Part shown: piece by piece, positions 46,344-55,473 of the stretch
Position numbering within the stretch: position 1 is the first letter of the stretch
How the letters are laid out: the number at the start of each line of letters is the position of its first letter
Position numbers and translations under genes: made by a program
NCBI RefSeq assembly: GCF_021602155.1
Contig: NZ_BQHY01000004.1
Coordinates: 186,001-250,000 of the forward strand
Origin: Pseudomonas parakoreensis
GTDB lineage: Bacteria > Pseudomonadota > Gammaproteobacteria > Pseudomonadales > Pseudomonadaceae
DNA: 64,000 bases
Direction: 5' to 3'
The notes under the pieces: generated by a model
Seen by the model: the letters and a program-made list of their open reading frames with translations, nothing else
What the model was told of the DNA's origin: nothing
Database searches by the model: none

Positions 46344-47195
46344 ATGCGTTTCATGCCATCCGTTTTGCGCTTTGCCGCGCTGTCCTTTGGGCTGGCCGTG
46401 GCCGCCTCGGCCATGGCTGCCGACGAGTCGCAACTGATCGAGTCGATCAATACTTACCGCAGCCAACCGCAGCGTTGCGGCAGCCAGGCGTCCAATGAAC
46501 TGCCACCGCTGTCGGCCGACCCGCGACTGAGGCTGCCGGCCGCGGGAGCAGTCGATCTGCAACAGGCCATGGCCAGCGCCAGTTACCCGATGGTCAATGT
46601 GCAGGCGATCACCCTCAACGGCCCGCGCGATGCGGCGTCGGCGATGAAGGCGATTGAGGAGAGCTTCTGTCAGGTGGTGCTGGATCCGCAGTTCGTCGAT
46701 GTCGGCGTGAGCCGCGCCGATCGCGACTGGCGCATTGTGCTGGCACGTCCACTGCTGTCGGCAAAACTCGGGGATGCGCAGAGCGAAGGCCAAAAGTTGC
46801 TTGAACAACTCAACGCCGCTCGCGCCCAGCCACGTCAATGCGGCGGCCAGGCCTTTGCCGCCGCGGCACCATTGGCCTGGAGTGCAAGCCTGGGCAGCAT
46901 CGCTCAGGATCACAGCCGCGACATGGCCAACAACAATTACTTCGACCACAAGGACCGTGACGGCCGCACCCCGGGCGACCGCGCCGAACTGGCCGGCTAC
47001 GGCGGCCAACTGGTTGGCGAAAACATCGCCGCCGGGCAAGACACCGTGCGCAAGGTCGTCGACGGCTGGCTTGCCAGCTCCGGTCACTGCGCCAACCTGA
47101 TGAACCCACAATACAAGGAACTCGGCGCCGCCTACGCGACCGACCCGAAAAGCAGCGCCGGCATTTACTGGACCGCGATGTTTGGCGCGCCATAA
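46344..47195 (+). CDS. Secreted CAP-domain protein with tandem repeat
   Basis: This 283-residue protein has a signal peptide (cleavage after SAMAA). Two related halves are visible. The first (about 27-135) begins ESQLIESINTYRSQPQRCGSQ and is degenerate. The second (about 148-283) begins QKLLEQLNAARAQPRQCGGQA and contains the true CAP/SCP signatures HSRDMANNNYFDHKDRDGR, GENIAAG and GHCANLMNP. Bacterial CAP proteins are extracellular, with unknown or protease-like roles. GGAGATTTCC precedes ATG 46344. It is monocistronic. Confidence 0.87.
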   Translation: MRFMPSVLRFAALSFGLAVAASAMAADESQLIESINTYRSQPQRCGSQASNELPPLSADPRLRLPAAGAVDLQQAMASASYPMVNVQAITLNGPRDAASAMKAIEESFCQVVLDPQFVDVGVSRADRDWRIVLARPLLSAKLGDAQSEGQKLLEQLNAARAQPRQCGGQAFAAAAPLAWSASLGSIAQDHSRDMANNNYFDHKDRDGRTPGDRAELAGYGGQLVGENIAAGQDTVRKVVDGWLASSGHCANLMNPQYKELGAAYATDPKSSAGIYWTAMFGAP

Positions 47196-47456
47196 CCCTG
47201 ATTGATGGAACATCAGCGGTCACAGCTGACAGTGGATGTGCTCTGACAATGGTGGCGACTGCACGGACGCCTTCACGAGCACGCCCACTGTCGGCGTTCA
47301 ACCCGGATCGTCGTCTCGGTGAACAATCAGCTCATCATCGAGCGCATCAATCAGCCATTCACTAATAGTGATTGGACGCTTGCCAACGTTGCGCCTAACC
47401 TGCGTGCACTCCATTCTTTCCGCTCAATGCGGCTTCTCTACTCCTGCAAGGCTGTC

Positions 47457-48455
47457 ATGTCAGAGCGTGTCTTGATCGATGGTTACAACCGCCGCGTCGA
47501 CTATCTGCGCATGTCGGTTACCGACCGCTGCGACTTCCGCTGCGTGTATTGCATGGCTGAGGACATGCAGTTTCTGCCGCGCCAGCAAGTGCTGACGCTG
47601 GAGGAGATCTATCAACTGGCGCAGAGCTTCGTGGCGCTGGGCACGCGCAAGATTCGCCTGACCGGCGGCGAGCCGCTGATCCGTCCGGGCGTCGTCAGGC
47701 TGTGCGAACAGATCGCCGCCCTGCCCGGCCTGCGTGAGCTGTGCATGACCACCAACGGCTCGCAACTGGACAAGCTCGCCGCGCCGCTGTTCGACGCCGG
47801 GGTCAGCCGTCTGAACATCAGCCTCGACAGCCTCGACCCGGATCGCTTCAAGCAAATGACCCGCACCGGTGATCTGGCGCAGGTGATCAAGGGCATCGAT
47901 GCGGCGCGCAAGGCCGGTTTCACCCGAACCAAGCTCAACGTGGTGGTGATGCAGGGACGCAACGATCAGGCGATCAACGATCTGGTGAGTTTCGCCATCG
48001 ACCGCCAGCTCGACGTCTCGTTCATCGAGGAAATGCCGCTGGGGATCATCAGCGAACACAGTCGCGCCGAGTCGTTTTTCTCCAGTGTCCAAGTGCGCGA
48101 GAAAATCGCCGAGCGCTACACCCTGATCGATTCCGCCGAGTCGACCCAAGGCCCGTCGCGCTACTGGCGCGTGGCCGAAGCACCGGACATTCGCCTGGGC
48201 TTTATCTCGCCGCACAGCCACAATTTCTGTGGCACCTGCAACCGCGTGCGGCTGACCGTCGAAGGGCGTTTGCTACTGTGTCTGGGTAACGAGCATTCGG
48301 TGGACCTCAAAGCCGTGTTGCGCGCTCATCCGGGGCAACCGCAGCGGCTGGAAAAGGCCATTATCGAGGCGATGAAACTCAAGCCGTACCGGCACAATTT
48401 CGAAGTGAACGACGACGTTCAGGTCGTGCGCTTCATGAACATGACCGGCGGTTGA
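47457..48455 (+). CDS. moaA: GTP 3',8-cyclase, molybdenum cofactor biosynthesis
   Basis: This 332-residue radical SAM enzyme catalyses the first step of molybdopterin synthesis, GTP to 3',8-cyclo-GTP. The SAM cluster motif is C25, C29, C32 (CDFRCVYC). The second, GTP-binding cluster uses [10 protein letters not shown] followed by a Cys 14 residues on (LLLC). The C-terminal GG (NMTGG) needed for activity is present. ATG 47457 follows AAGG by 7 nt; upstream in-frame codons do not look coding. No other moa gene is in the window, so this is a stand-alone, possibly paralogous copy. The 260 nt upstream hold nothing I can identify. Confidence 0.94.
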   Translation: MSERVLIDGYNRRVDYLRMSVTDRCDFRCVYCMAEDMQFLPRQQVLTLEEIYQLAQSFVALGTRKIRLTGGEPLIRPGVVRLCEQIAALPGLRELCMTTNGSQLDKLAAPLFDAGVSRLNISLDSLDPDRFKQMTRTGDLAQVIKGIDAARKAGFTRTKLNVVVMQGRNDQAINDLVSFAIDRQLDVSFIEEMPLGIISEHSRAESFFSSVQVREKIAERYTLIDSAESTQGPSRYWRVAEAPDIRLGFISPHSHNFCGTCNRVRLTVEGRLLLCLGNEHSVDLKAVLRAHPGQPQRLEKAIIEAMKLKPYRHNFEVNDDVQVVRFMNMTGG

Positions 48456-48490
48456 GCCGCCCTTACCCTGCGTAACCGGGATCGCCCAGC

Positions 48491-49390
48491 ATGATCGTCA
48501 GACCCAAGGTCAACCAGTTCGCCATCCTCTTCACCCTCAAGGGTTCGATCGCCAAACGCATCGCCCTGCGCACGCTGATGGTCACCTTGCTGGCCTCGGC
48601 CATCGTGCTGATGGAAATGCTCCACCCGAGCAACTTCACCAAGGTCAACGCCACGCCATTCACCTTGCTCGGCTTGTCGCTGTCGATCTTCATGAGTTTT
48701 CGCAACAACGCCTGCTACGACCGCTGGTATGAAGCGCGCAAAGCCTGGGGCGATGTGCTGGTGCACATTCGTTCGGTGATCCGCGAAACCCAGGTCATCC
48801 GCGAATCGGCGCAGCGCAAACCGTTGCTGCTCAACCTTTGCGGTTTCGCCCACTCGCTGAATGCGCGGTTGCGCCGGGAAAGCGAAGCGGCGGCCAGCCG
48901 TGCGTGGATCACCCCGCAACACGATGCACAGGTGCCGGACTACAGCGGGCGCATTCTGCAGCAGGTCGGCCAACAGTGCTCCGACCTGCAACAGAGTGGC
49001 GAACTGAGCGAGTGGCGCTACATGCTGCTGGCCAATCACCTGACGAGCCTGACCCAGGCGCAAGCGGTGTGCGAACGGATCAAAAACACCCCGCTACCCT
49101 TCCCCTACACTTTGCTGCTGCACCGCACCATCTACCTGTTCTGCATTCTGTTGCCGTTCGCCATGGCCGAACCGCTGGGCTGGCTGACCCCGCTGTTTAC
49201 CGCAATTGTCAGCTACACATTTTTTGGTCTGGACGCGATTGCCGACGAGCTGGAAGACCCGTTCGGCCGCGACGAAAACGACCTGGCGACCGACTCGCTG
49301 GTGCGCACCATCGAGCGTGACGTCCTCAGCGAACTGGGCGTGACCGACCTACCACCAATGCTGCTGCCGGTGGACTATGTGCTGAGCTGA
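48491..49390 (+). CDS. Bestrophin-family channel protein
   Basis: This 299-residue membrane protein has the bestrophin markers GLSLSIFMSFRNNACYDRWYEARK (core FRNNACYDRWYEA), PFPYTLLLHRTIYLFC and ELEDPFGRDENDL. Bacterial homologues (KpBest) form pentameric ion channels, often cation-selective. About four transmembrane helices are evident. GCCCAGC gives only a weak ribosome site before ATG 48491. It starts 35 nt after moaA and may share its transcript, without an evident functional link. Confidence 0.9.
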   Translation: MIVRPKVNQFAILFTLKGSIAKRIALRTLMVTLLASAIVLMEMLHPSNFTKVNATPFTLLGLSLSIFMSFRNNACYDRWYEARKAWGDVLVHIRSVIRETQVIRESAQRKPLLLNLCGFAHSLNARLRRESEAAASRAWITPQHDAQVPDYSGRILQQVGQQCSDLQQSGELSEWRYMLLANHLTSLTQAQAVCERIKNTPLPFPYTLLLHRTIYLFCILLPFAMAEPLGWLTPLFTAIVSYTFFGLDAIADELEDPFGRDENDLATDSLVRTIERDVLSELGVTDLPPMLLPVDYVLS

Positions 49391-49637
49391 TCTCGCTCTC
49401 CCCCGCAAGTACGGTCTGATCACTCTGACCCACCCCATGATCGATCTGCTCTATCGGCGCCGTTGACCTCGGCCAACGCCTTTGAAACCATGGGCGCCAG
49501 AGCGGATCGACAGGCTATTCAATTCTTCCGATCCGGCGCACATACCGTCAGGTGAGATCGTCGCACCTCGCGTTTTTCGTGCGCTGCGCGCCGCTGCGTC
49601 GATACTCAATCCGATTTCTCAACGAGCAGGTGCCATC

Positions 49638-50531
49638 GTGGACATCAAACAACTCAAGTTCCTGATCGCGCTGGACGAAACCCGACACTTCGGCCAGGCC
49701 GCCGCCCGCTGCCACATTACCCAGCCGACCCTGTCGATGCGTCTGCGCAATCTGGAAGATGAGCTGGATCTGGTGCTGGTCAATCGCGGCCAGCGCTTTG
49801 AAGGGTTTACCGAGGCCGGCGAACGAGTGCTGGCCTGGGCCCGCACGCTGCTGGCCGCGCATGACGGCCTGTTTGCCGAAGCCGCAGCGTGCCGCGGGCA
49901 ACTGGTCGGCAGCCTGCTCCTGGGCCTGGTGCCGTTGAGCAACTTCAACCCGATCACTTACATCCAGAGCTTGTCCGGCACGTATCCCGAGTTGAAATTC
50001 AGTCTGTCGTCGGGGAGTTCCGACGAGATCATCGCCGAGCTTGGCAACAATCAACTGGACTTGGGCGTGTGCTACCTCGACCACGTCAACCCTAACTATT
50101 TCGATTTTTTCGAGATTGGCGAAACCCGCGTCGGGCTGCTTTACGACAACCGCCACTTCCATTTCGAAGGCTCGGACATCAGTTGGGAGGACGCCGCCGA
50201 ACTGCCGCTGGGGATGATCACCACCGGCATGCATTACCGCAAATCCATCGACCTGAGTTTCCGCAGTCGCGGCCTCAATCCGCAGCCGATCCTGGAAAGC
50301 GATTCGACCTATCAGCTGTTACAGGCCATTCATCAGGGCTTCTGTTGCTCGATCATGCCGCTGGACAGCGGGCTGGAAGAGCCGATCGAACACCTGTCGT
50401 TCATGCAATTGCCGGATGCCAGTGTGCTGGCGCCGCTGGGGCTGGTGATGCGCAAGACCGAACCGCGCTCGGCGATCGCCGAGAAGTGCTTCGCCGAGGC
50501 GCGCAAGTTGTTTGGAAAGGGCCAAGCCTGA
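49638..50531 (+). CDS. LysR-family regulator with GTG start
   Basis: This 297-residue LysR protein has the HTH RHFGQAAARCHITQPTLSMRL at about residues 16-36 and effector-domain motifs GVCYLDHVNP and QGFCCSIMPLDSG. The start is GTG 49638 (MDIKQLKFLIALDE), preceded by AGCAGG; the in-frame extension upstream is not family-like. Its place before the chromate transporter (66 nt) suggests that it controls it, or that the two are co-transcribed. An alternative is a role in formate or molybdate metabolism, common for this LysR branch. Confidence 0.88.
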   Translation: MDIKQLKFLIALDETRHFGQAAARCHITQPTLSMRLRNLEDELDLVLVNRGQRFEGFTEAGERVLAWARTLLAAHDGLFAEAAACRGQLVGSLLLGLVPLSNFNPITYIQSLSGTYPELKFSLSSGSSDEIIAELGNNQLDLGVCYLDHVNPNYFDFFEIGETRVGLLYDNRHFHFEGSDISWEDAAELPLGMITTGMHYRKSIDLSFRSRGLNPQPILESDSTYQLLQAIHQGFCCSIMPLDSGLEEPIEHLSFMQLPDASVLAPLGLVMRKTEPRSAIAEKCFAEARKLFGKGQA

Positions 50532-50596
50532 CACCACACTTGAACAAAAAACTGCTTAGATAGCGGCTCCGACAACATCCACCGCAGGCGCCGCGC

Positions 50597-51940
50597 TTGA
50601 ACACCTCACCCGAAGATTTGCCCAGACCCGCTCCCGTAACGCTGCGCCAGGCCTGGCGCTTCTGGCTCAAGCTCGGCTGCATCGGGTTCGGCGGCCCGGC
50701 CGGGCAGATCGCGATCATGCATCAGGAACTGGTCGAGCGCCGGCGCTGGATCTCCGAGCGACGGTTTCTGCATGCGCTCAACTACTGCATGTTGCTGCCC
50801 GGCCCCGAGGCCCAGCAACTGGCGACCTACATTGGCTGGCTGTTGCATCGCACCTGGGGCGGGGTGATCGCCGGGGCGCTGTTCGTGCTGCCGTCGCTGT
50901 TTATTCTGATTGCGCTGTCGTGGCTGTACATCGCCTTCGGCGACGTGCCGGTGGTCGCCGGAATCTTCTACGGGATCAAACCGGCGGTGACCGCGATTGT
51001 CTTGCACGCGGCGCACCGCATCGGCTCGCGGGCGCTGAAAAACGCTTGGCTGTGGGCCATCGCGGGGGCGTCATTCGTGGCGATCTTCGCCTTTGATCTA
51101 CCGTTCCCGCTGATCGTGCTCGGGGCGGCACTGATCGGTTATCTCGGCGGGCGACTGGCGCCACAGCGCTTCAACAACGGCGGTCAGCGCAGCAGTGCCA
51201 AATCCTTCGGCCCGGCGTTGATCGATGACGACACGCCGACGCCTGAGCATGCGCGATTCAGCCTGCCAAAGCTGTGGCGCCTGCTGTTGATCGGCGCGGC
51301 GTTATGGTGTTTGCCGATGGGCCTGCTGACCGCGCTGTTCGGCTGGGACGGCACCTTCACGCAAATGGGCTGGTTCTTCACCAAAGCCGCACTGCTGACC
51401 TTCGGTGGCGCTTACGCGGTGTTGCCGTATGTCTATCAAGGCGCGGTCGGGCACTACGGCTGGCTGACGCCGACGCAGATGATCGACGGCCTCGCCCTCG
51501 GCGAAACCACACCCGGCCCGCTGATCATGGTGGTGGCGTTTGTCGGTTTCATCGGCGGTTACGTGCAACCGGCGTTCGGCGCCGAACATGCATTCGCCGC
51601 CGGTGCACTGGCGGCGACGCTGGTGACCTGGTTCACCTTCCTGCCTTCGTTTCTGTTCATCCTCGCCGGCGGGCCGCTGGTGGAATCGACCCACAACGAA
51701 CTGAAATTCACCGCACCGCTGACCGCGATCACCGCGGCGGTGGTCGGGGTGATCCTCAACCTGGCGTGTTTCTTCGCTTATCACGTGTTCTGGCCGAGCG
51801 GTTTCGCCGGGCATCCGGATCTGTTTTCGATCGGGCTGGCGCTGCTGGCGGCATTGGCGCTGTTCATTTTCAAGCGCGGGGTGATCGAAGTGTTGATCGT
51901 TTGCGCCCTTGCCGGGCTGGGCTTTCACCTGCTGCACTGA
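50597..51940 (+). CDS. chrA: Chromate transporter
   Basis: This 447-residue protein of the long-chain (two-domain) CHR family has two homologous halves. The N-terminal one has GCIGFGGPAGQIAIMHQELVE and LPGPEAQQLATYIGW; the C-terminal one has LTFGGAYAVLPYVYQGAV and GETTPGPLIMVVAFVGFIGG. ChrA exports chromate using the proton-motive force, lowering Cr(VI) in the cell; some homologues only affect sulfate or are cryptic. The start appears to be TTG 50597 (MNTSPEDLP) with GCAGGCG upstream, an uncommon codon. No chrB is present. Confidence 0.88.
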   Translation: MNTSPEDLPRPAPVTLRQAWRFWLKLGCIGFGGPAGQIAIMHQELVERRRWISERRFLHALNYCMLLPGPEAQQLATYIGWLLHRTWGGVIAGALFVLPSLFILIALSWLYIAFGDVPVVAGIFYGIKPAVTAIVLHAAHRIGSRALKNAWLWAIAGASFVAIFAFDLPFPLIVLGAALIGYLGGRLAPQRFNNGGQRSSAKSFGPALIDDDTPTPEHARFSLPKLWRLLLIGAALWCLPMGLLTALFGWDGTFTQMGWFFTKAALLTFGGAYAVLPYVYQGAVGHYGWLTPTQMIDGLALGETTPGPLIMVVAFVGFIGGYVQPAFGAEHAFAAGALAATLVTWFTFLPSFLFILAGGPLVESTHNELKFTAPLTAITAAVVGVILNLACFFAYHVFWPSGFAGHPDLFSIGLALLAALALFIFKRGVIEVLIVCALAGLGFHLLH

Positions 51941-52068
51941 ACGTCGTCCAACGGTGCCGGGGCGCAATCAGCGGTTTACACACCCGCAGATTGCCCCTTA
52001 CTATCCGGGCACACCGGTCGGCGGGTCTGCCCCGCCACCGACGTTTTCCGCCAACGGAAACACGCGTT

Positions 52069-52146
52069 ATGAGTACGTCACCACAACAACCAGAAAGGTT
52101 GAACGTCTCCGCTGTGTGCGCCCTCTGTCACAGGGGCCGCGCATGA
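52069..52146 (+). CDS. Mini-ORF, 25 codons, possible leader peptide
   Basis: It reads MSTSPQQPERLNVSAVCALC then HRGRA. It follows a GC-rich hairpin (52015-52041) and a second TTTCCG/CGGAAA hairpin. It ends in ATGA, which starts the next mini-ORF. A CxxC (CALC) is present. No ribosome site is obvious. It may be a leader peptide or chance. Confidence 0.3.
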   Translation: MSTSPQQPERLNVSAVCALCHRGRA

Positions 52147-52226
52147 ATCGCATCGTCAATCTCCCCATGGCCCTGCGCCGTTCCAAGCTGCGTCACTCCG
52201 CACGCCCGCCGGATATCGCCTGCTGA
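52143..52226 (+). CDS. Mini-ORF, 27 codons, overlapping the previous
   Basis: It reads MNRIVNLPMALRRSKLRHSA then RPPDIAC, strongly basic, and starts at the ATGA shared with the 25-codon ORF. No family is recognised. The REPIN follows within 25 nt, so these ORFs do not obviously lead into the polyamine gene. Confidence 0.3.
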   Translation: MNRIVNLPMALRRSKLRHSARPPDIAC

Positions 52227-52249
52227 TTCCGACAGTCAGAAAAGATCCA

Positions 52250-52346
52250 TTGTGGTGAGGGGATTCATCCCCGATGGACTGCGCAGCAGTCCCTATCTTT
52301 TTGGCCCGCTACGCGCGCCGTCGGGGATAAATCCCCTCACCACAGG
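52250..52346. repeat. REPIN, family B
   Basis: Arms TTGTGGTGAGGGGATTCATC and GGGGATAAATCCCCTCACCA upstream of the polyamine genes. Confidence 0.92.
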
Positions 52347-52489
52347 TTCCGGGTCACTTCCGACTGCCGGGCATTAGCGAAATACTTTTTTCTTTTTTGA
52401 TATCCCTGCCAGGACACTCACGCCTATTTACCGCGTCGTGTCCGGCCCGATTCTGCGCGCCTGCGCGGCGCCATCGTGAGTGATTGACC

Positions 52490-53854
52490 ATGAAATTCGC
52501 AGCCATCGAAGACGCACGCCTGTTCCTTGAACAAAACCCCGATATCGACATGATCGAGCTGTTCATCCTCGATGCCAACGGCGTGCCACGCGGCAAGCTG
52601 TTGCACCGTGAAGAACTGCTTGCCGTGTACCAGAGCGGTCGCCCGCTACCCAGCACCATCCTCGGCCTGACCGTGCAGGGCGAAGACGTGGAAAACTCCG
52701 GGCTGGTGTGGGACGTCGGCGACATCGACTGCCGCGCCTACCCGCTCGAAGGCAGTCTGGTGCGCCTGCCGTGGCGGCAGATTCCCACCGCGGCGGTGCA
52801 GGTCAGCATGCACCCGACCGAGGGGATGCCAGCGAGCATCGCCGACCCGCGTCATCTGCTGATCAAGGTCATCGACGGCCTCAAGGCCGAGGGTTATCAC
52901 CCGGTGATGGCGTGCGAACTGGAGTTCTATCTGCTCGACGCCAAACGCGATCACAACGGCCGTCCGCAACCGGCGCTGGATGCCGATGGCGGCCGACCGC
53001 GACACACTCAGGTCTACGGTTTGCGCGAACTGGAGCAGATCGAACCGTTCCTCGCCGACCTCTACGGTGCCTGCAAACTGCACGGCATTCCGGCGCGCAC
53101 GGCGATCTCGGAATATGCGCCAGGCCAGGTGGAAATCACCCTTGAACACGGCGACGCACTGGTCGCGATGGATCAGGCAGTGCGCTACAAACGTCTGGTC
53201 AAAGCGGTGGCGCACAAACACGGCATGCAGGCGACGTTCATGGCCAAGCCGTTCGATGATCTGGCCGGCACCGGCATGCACATGCACGTCAGCCTTGCTG
53301 ATGGCGAGGGGCGCAATCTGTTCGCCGCCGAGGATCCGGCCGGCACCCCGCTGCTGCGCACGGCGATTGGCGGTATGCTCGCCTCGCTGCTCGATACGCT
53401 GCTGCTGTTCTGCCCCAACGCCAACTCCTACCGCCGGTTCCAGGCCAACAGCTACGCGCCATTGGCGCCGACCTGGGGCGTCGACAACCGCACTGTCAGC
53501 CTTCGCGTACCGGGCGGCCCGGCCAACACCCGGCATATCGAACATCGCATCTGCGGCGCCGACGCCAATCCGTATCTGGCGGCGGCAGCGATCCTTGCCG
53601 GGATCCATCGTGGTATTCGTGAAGACCTCGATCCGGGTGCGCCGGTCGAGGGCAACGGCTATGCGCAGGCCAAGCAACTGCTGCCGACCGATTGGCTGAC
53701 TTCGTTGCAGGCACTGGAAAATTCTGCATGGGCGCGGGATGCCCTCGGCCAGGAATTTCTTGGCGTGTACCTGGCGGTGAAGCGTGCCGAGTACCGGCAG
53801 TTCATGGCCGAGGTGGGTGAGCAGGACTGGCGTTGGTACCTGACCGAAGCCTGA
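52490..53854 (+). CDS. Gamma-glutamylpolyamine synthetase (glutamine-synthetase family, PuuA/PauA-like)
   Basis: This 454-residue glutamine-synthetase-fold enzyme has the catalytic-domain motifs TGMHMHVSLADG, RFQANSYAPLAPTWG and RHIEHRICGADANPYLAAAAIL. The N-terminus IDMIELFILDANGVPRGK is typical of gamma-glutamyl-amine ligases rather than GlnA. In pseudomonads such enzymes (PauA/SpuI) attach glutamate to putrescine, spermidine or other amines for catabolism. ATG 52490 is chosen over the in-frame TTG 52484. The flavin oxidase that uses the product follows after 147 nt and a REPIN. Which amine it prefers cannot be read from sequence. Confidence 0.88.
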   Translation: MKFAAIEDARLFLEQNPDIDMIELFILDANGVPRGKLLHREELLAVYQSGRPLPSTILGLTVQGEDVENSGLVWDVGDIDCRAYPLEGSLVRLPWRQIPTAAVQVSMHPTEGMPASIADPRHLLIKVIDGLKAEGYHPVMACELEFYLLDAKRDHNGRPQPALDADGGRPRHTQVYGLRELEQIEPFLADLYGACKLHGIPARTAISEYAPGQVEITLEHGDALVAMDQAVRYKRLVKAVAHKHGMQATFMAKPFDDLAGTGMHMHVSLADGEGRNLFAAEDPAGTPLLRTAIGGMLASLLDTLLLFCPNANSYRRFQANSYAPLAPTWGVDNRTVSLRVPGGPANTRHIEHRICGADANPYLAAAAILAGIHRGIREDLDPGAPVEGNGYAQAKQLLPTDWLTSLQALENSAWARDALGQEFLGVYLAVKRAEYRQFMAEVGEQDWRWYLTEA

Positions 53855-53869
53855 CATACACCCTGAATC

Positions 53870-53961
53870 CTGTGGGAGCTGGCTTGCCAGCGATGGGGCC
53901 GGCACATTCAGCATCTCTGGTGACTGATACGCCGCTATCGCTGGCAAGCCAGCTCCCACAG
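53870..53961. repeat. REPIN, family D
   Basis: Arms CTGTGGGAGCTGGCTTGCCA and TGGCAAGCCAGCTCCCACAG between the synthetase and oxidase genes. Confidence 0.93.
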
Positions 53962-54001
53962 GGGCCTCGAGTTGACTCCCGAATTTTGTGTGGACACTAA
54001 C

Positions 54002-55285
54002 ATGACCCAACGCTGCAATTCCTACTACACCGCCACTCTTCAACAGGACACCGACTACCCGACGCTGCAAGGCCGACATCAAGTCGATGTGGTGATCATC
54101 GGCGGCGGTTTCACCGGTGTCGCCACCGCCGTCGAACTCGCCGAAAAAGGCCTGAAAGTCGCCATCGTCGAGAGCCACAAGATCGGCTGGGGCGCCACCG
54201 GGCGCAATGGCGGACAAGTCACCGGCAGCCTCTCAGGCGACGGCGCGATGCGCAAACAGATGCGCCCGAAACTCGGCGATGAAGTCGACGATTTCATCTG
54301 GCACCTGCGCTGGCGCGGGCATCAAATCATCCGGCAGCGGGTCGAGAAGTACGGCATTCAGTGCGACCTCAAACACGGTCATCTGCACGCGGCTTACAAG
54401 CCGAGCCACATGGCCGGTTTGCGCAATGATTACGAGGAAGCCGTGCGTCGCGGCCTCGGCGACGAAGTCAGCCTGCTCGACCGCAGTCAAGTGCGCGACC
54501 TGCTGCAGAGCGACCTCTACCACGGCGCAATCAAGAACACGCGCAACATGCATCTGCACCCGCTCAACCTGTGTATCGGCGAAGCGCGGGCGGCAGAAAG
54601 TCTTGGTGCATTGATCTTCGAGAACAGTGAAGTGCTGGAGATCATTCACGGCAAGAGCCCGGGCGTACGCACCGCCCACGGCCAGATCGACGCCAATCAG
54701 GTCATGCTCGCCGGCGACGTCTATCACAAACTCGAACCGGGTCAGCTCAAGGGCAAGATTTTCCCGGCCATGGGCGGCATCGTCACCACCGCGCCGCTGG
54801 GTGATCTGGCGCGGCAGATCAACCCCGAAGACCTCGCGGTGTATGACTGCCGTTTCGTCCTCGATTACTACCGCCTCACGGCTGATGGTCGTCTGCTGTT
54901 CGGTGGCGGCGCCAACTACAGCGGCAAGGATTCACGGGACATCGCCGCCGAGCTGCGCCCGTGCATCGAGCAGACCTTCCCGGCGCTCAAAGGGGTGCAG
55001 ATCGACTACCAGTGGAGCTGCGCGATGGGCATCGTGATCAACCGCATCCCGCAACTGGGCAAGCTCTCGGACAACGTCTGGTATTGCCAGGGCTACTCGG
55101 GACACGGCATCGCGACGACGCACATCATGGGCGAAATCATGAGCCGCGCGATCACCGGGCAGATGGAACAGTTCGACACCTTTGCGCAGTGCCAGCACAT
55201 TCGGGTGCCGATGGGGGATTTACTGGGCAATCCGTTGCTGGCGGCGGGGATGTGGTATTACCAGATGCTTGAACGCCTTCGCTGA
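54002..55285 (+). CDS. Gamma-glutamylputrescine/polyamine oxidase (PuuB/PauB-like)
   Basis: This 427-residue DAO-family flavoprotein has the FAD motif VVIIGGGFTGVATAVELAEK, the conserved GATGRNGGQVTGSLSGD stretch, and QGYSGHGIATTHIMGEIM near the C-terminus, all characteristic of gamma-glutamylputrescine oxidoreductase. It would oxidise the glutamylated amine made by the upstream synthetase to the aldehyde with H2O2 release. ATG 54002 (MTQRCNSYYTATL) matches family starts better than the in-frame TTG 53972. No aldehyde dehydrogenase or aminotransferase of the pathway is nearby. Confidence 0.9.
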   Translation: MTQRCNSYYTATLQQDTDYPTLQGRHQVDVVIIGGGFTGVATAVELAEKGLKVAIVESHKIGWGATGRNGGQVTGSLSGDGAMRKQMRPKLGDEVDDFIWHLRWRGHQIIRQRVEKYGIQCDLKHGHLHAAYKPSHMAGLRNDYEEAVRRGLGDEVSLLDRSQVRDLLQSDLYHGAIKNTRNMHLHPLNLCIGEARAAESLGALIFENSEVLEIIHGKSPGVRTAHGQIDANQVMLAGDVYHKLEPGQLKGKIFPAMGGIVTTAPLGDLARQINPEDLAVYDCRFVLDYYRLTADGRLLFGGGANYSGKDSRDIAAELRPCIEQTFPALKGVQIDYQWSCAMGIVINRIPQLGKLSDNVWYCQGYSGHGIATTHIMGEIMSRAITGQMEQFDTFAQCQHIRVPMGDLLGNPLLAAGMWYYQMLERLR

Positions 55286-55296
55286 CACCCCCGATC

Positions 55297-55383
55297 CCTG
55301 TAGGAGCTGCCGAAGGCTGCGATCTTTTGATCTTGATCTTAAAAACAAAGTCAAAAGATCGCAGCCTTCGGCAGCTCCTACAG
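55297..55383. repeat. REPIN, family A
   Basis: Inverted pair 12 nt downstream of the oxidase stop codon. Confidence 0.95.
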
Positions 55384-55421
55384 TGTCCGTGTCGTACTCA
55401 ACCTGATGTACACCACCAAAA

Positions 55422-55452
55422 CCTGTGGGAGCTGGCTTGCCAGCGATGAGGC
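55422..55452. repeat. Single REP arm, family D
   Basis: One arm, CTGTGGGAGCTGGCTTGCCA followed by GCGATGAGG, without its inverted partner, just before the DeoR-type gene end. Confidence 0.85.
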
Positions 55453-55473
55453 CATCAGCCTCAGCAAAAAACC

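Larger units (their letters stand above)
51941..52489. other. Intergenic region with two coupled mini-ORFs and a REPIN
   Basis: This 549-nt region between chrA and the polyamine genes contains GC-rich dyads (GGTCGGCGGGTCTGCCCCGCCACCGAC family at 52015-52041; TTTTCCGCCAACGGAAA at 52044-52060), two mini-ORFs described separately, and a family B REPIN. No larger gene is present. Confidence 0.7.

Noticed and set aside
46344-47195. Fused pair of two different genes
   Set aside because: The halves share YRSQPQRCG/ARAQPRQCG and similar order, so this is an internal duplication within one secreted protein.
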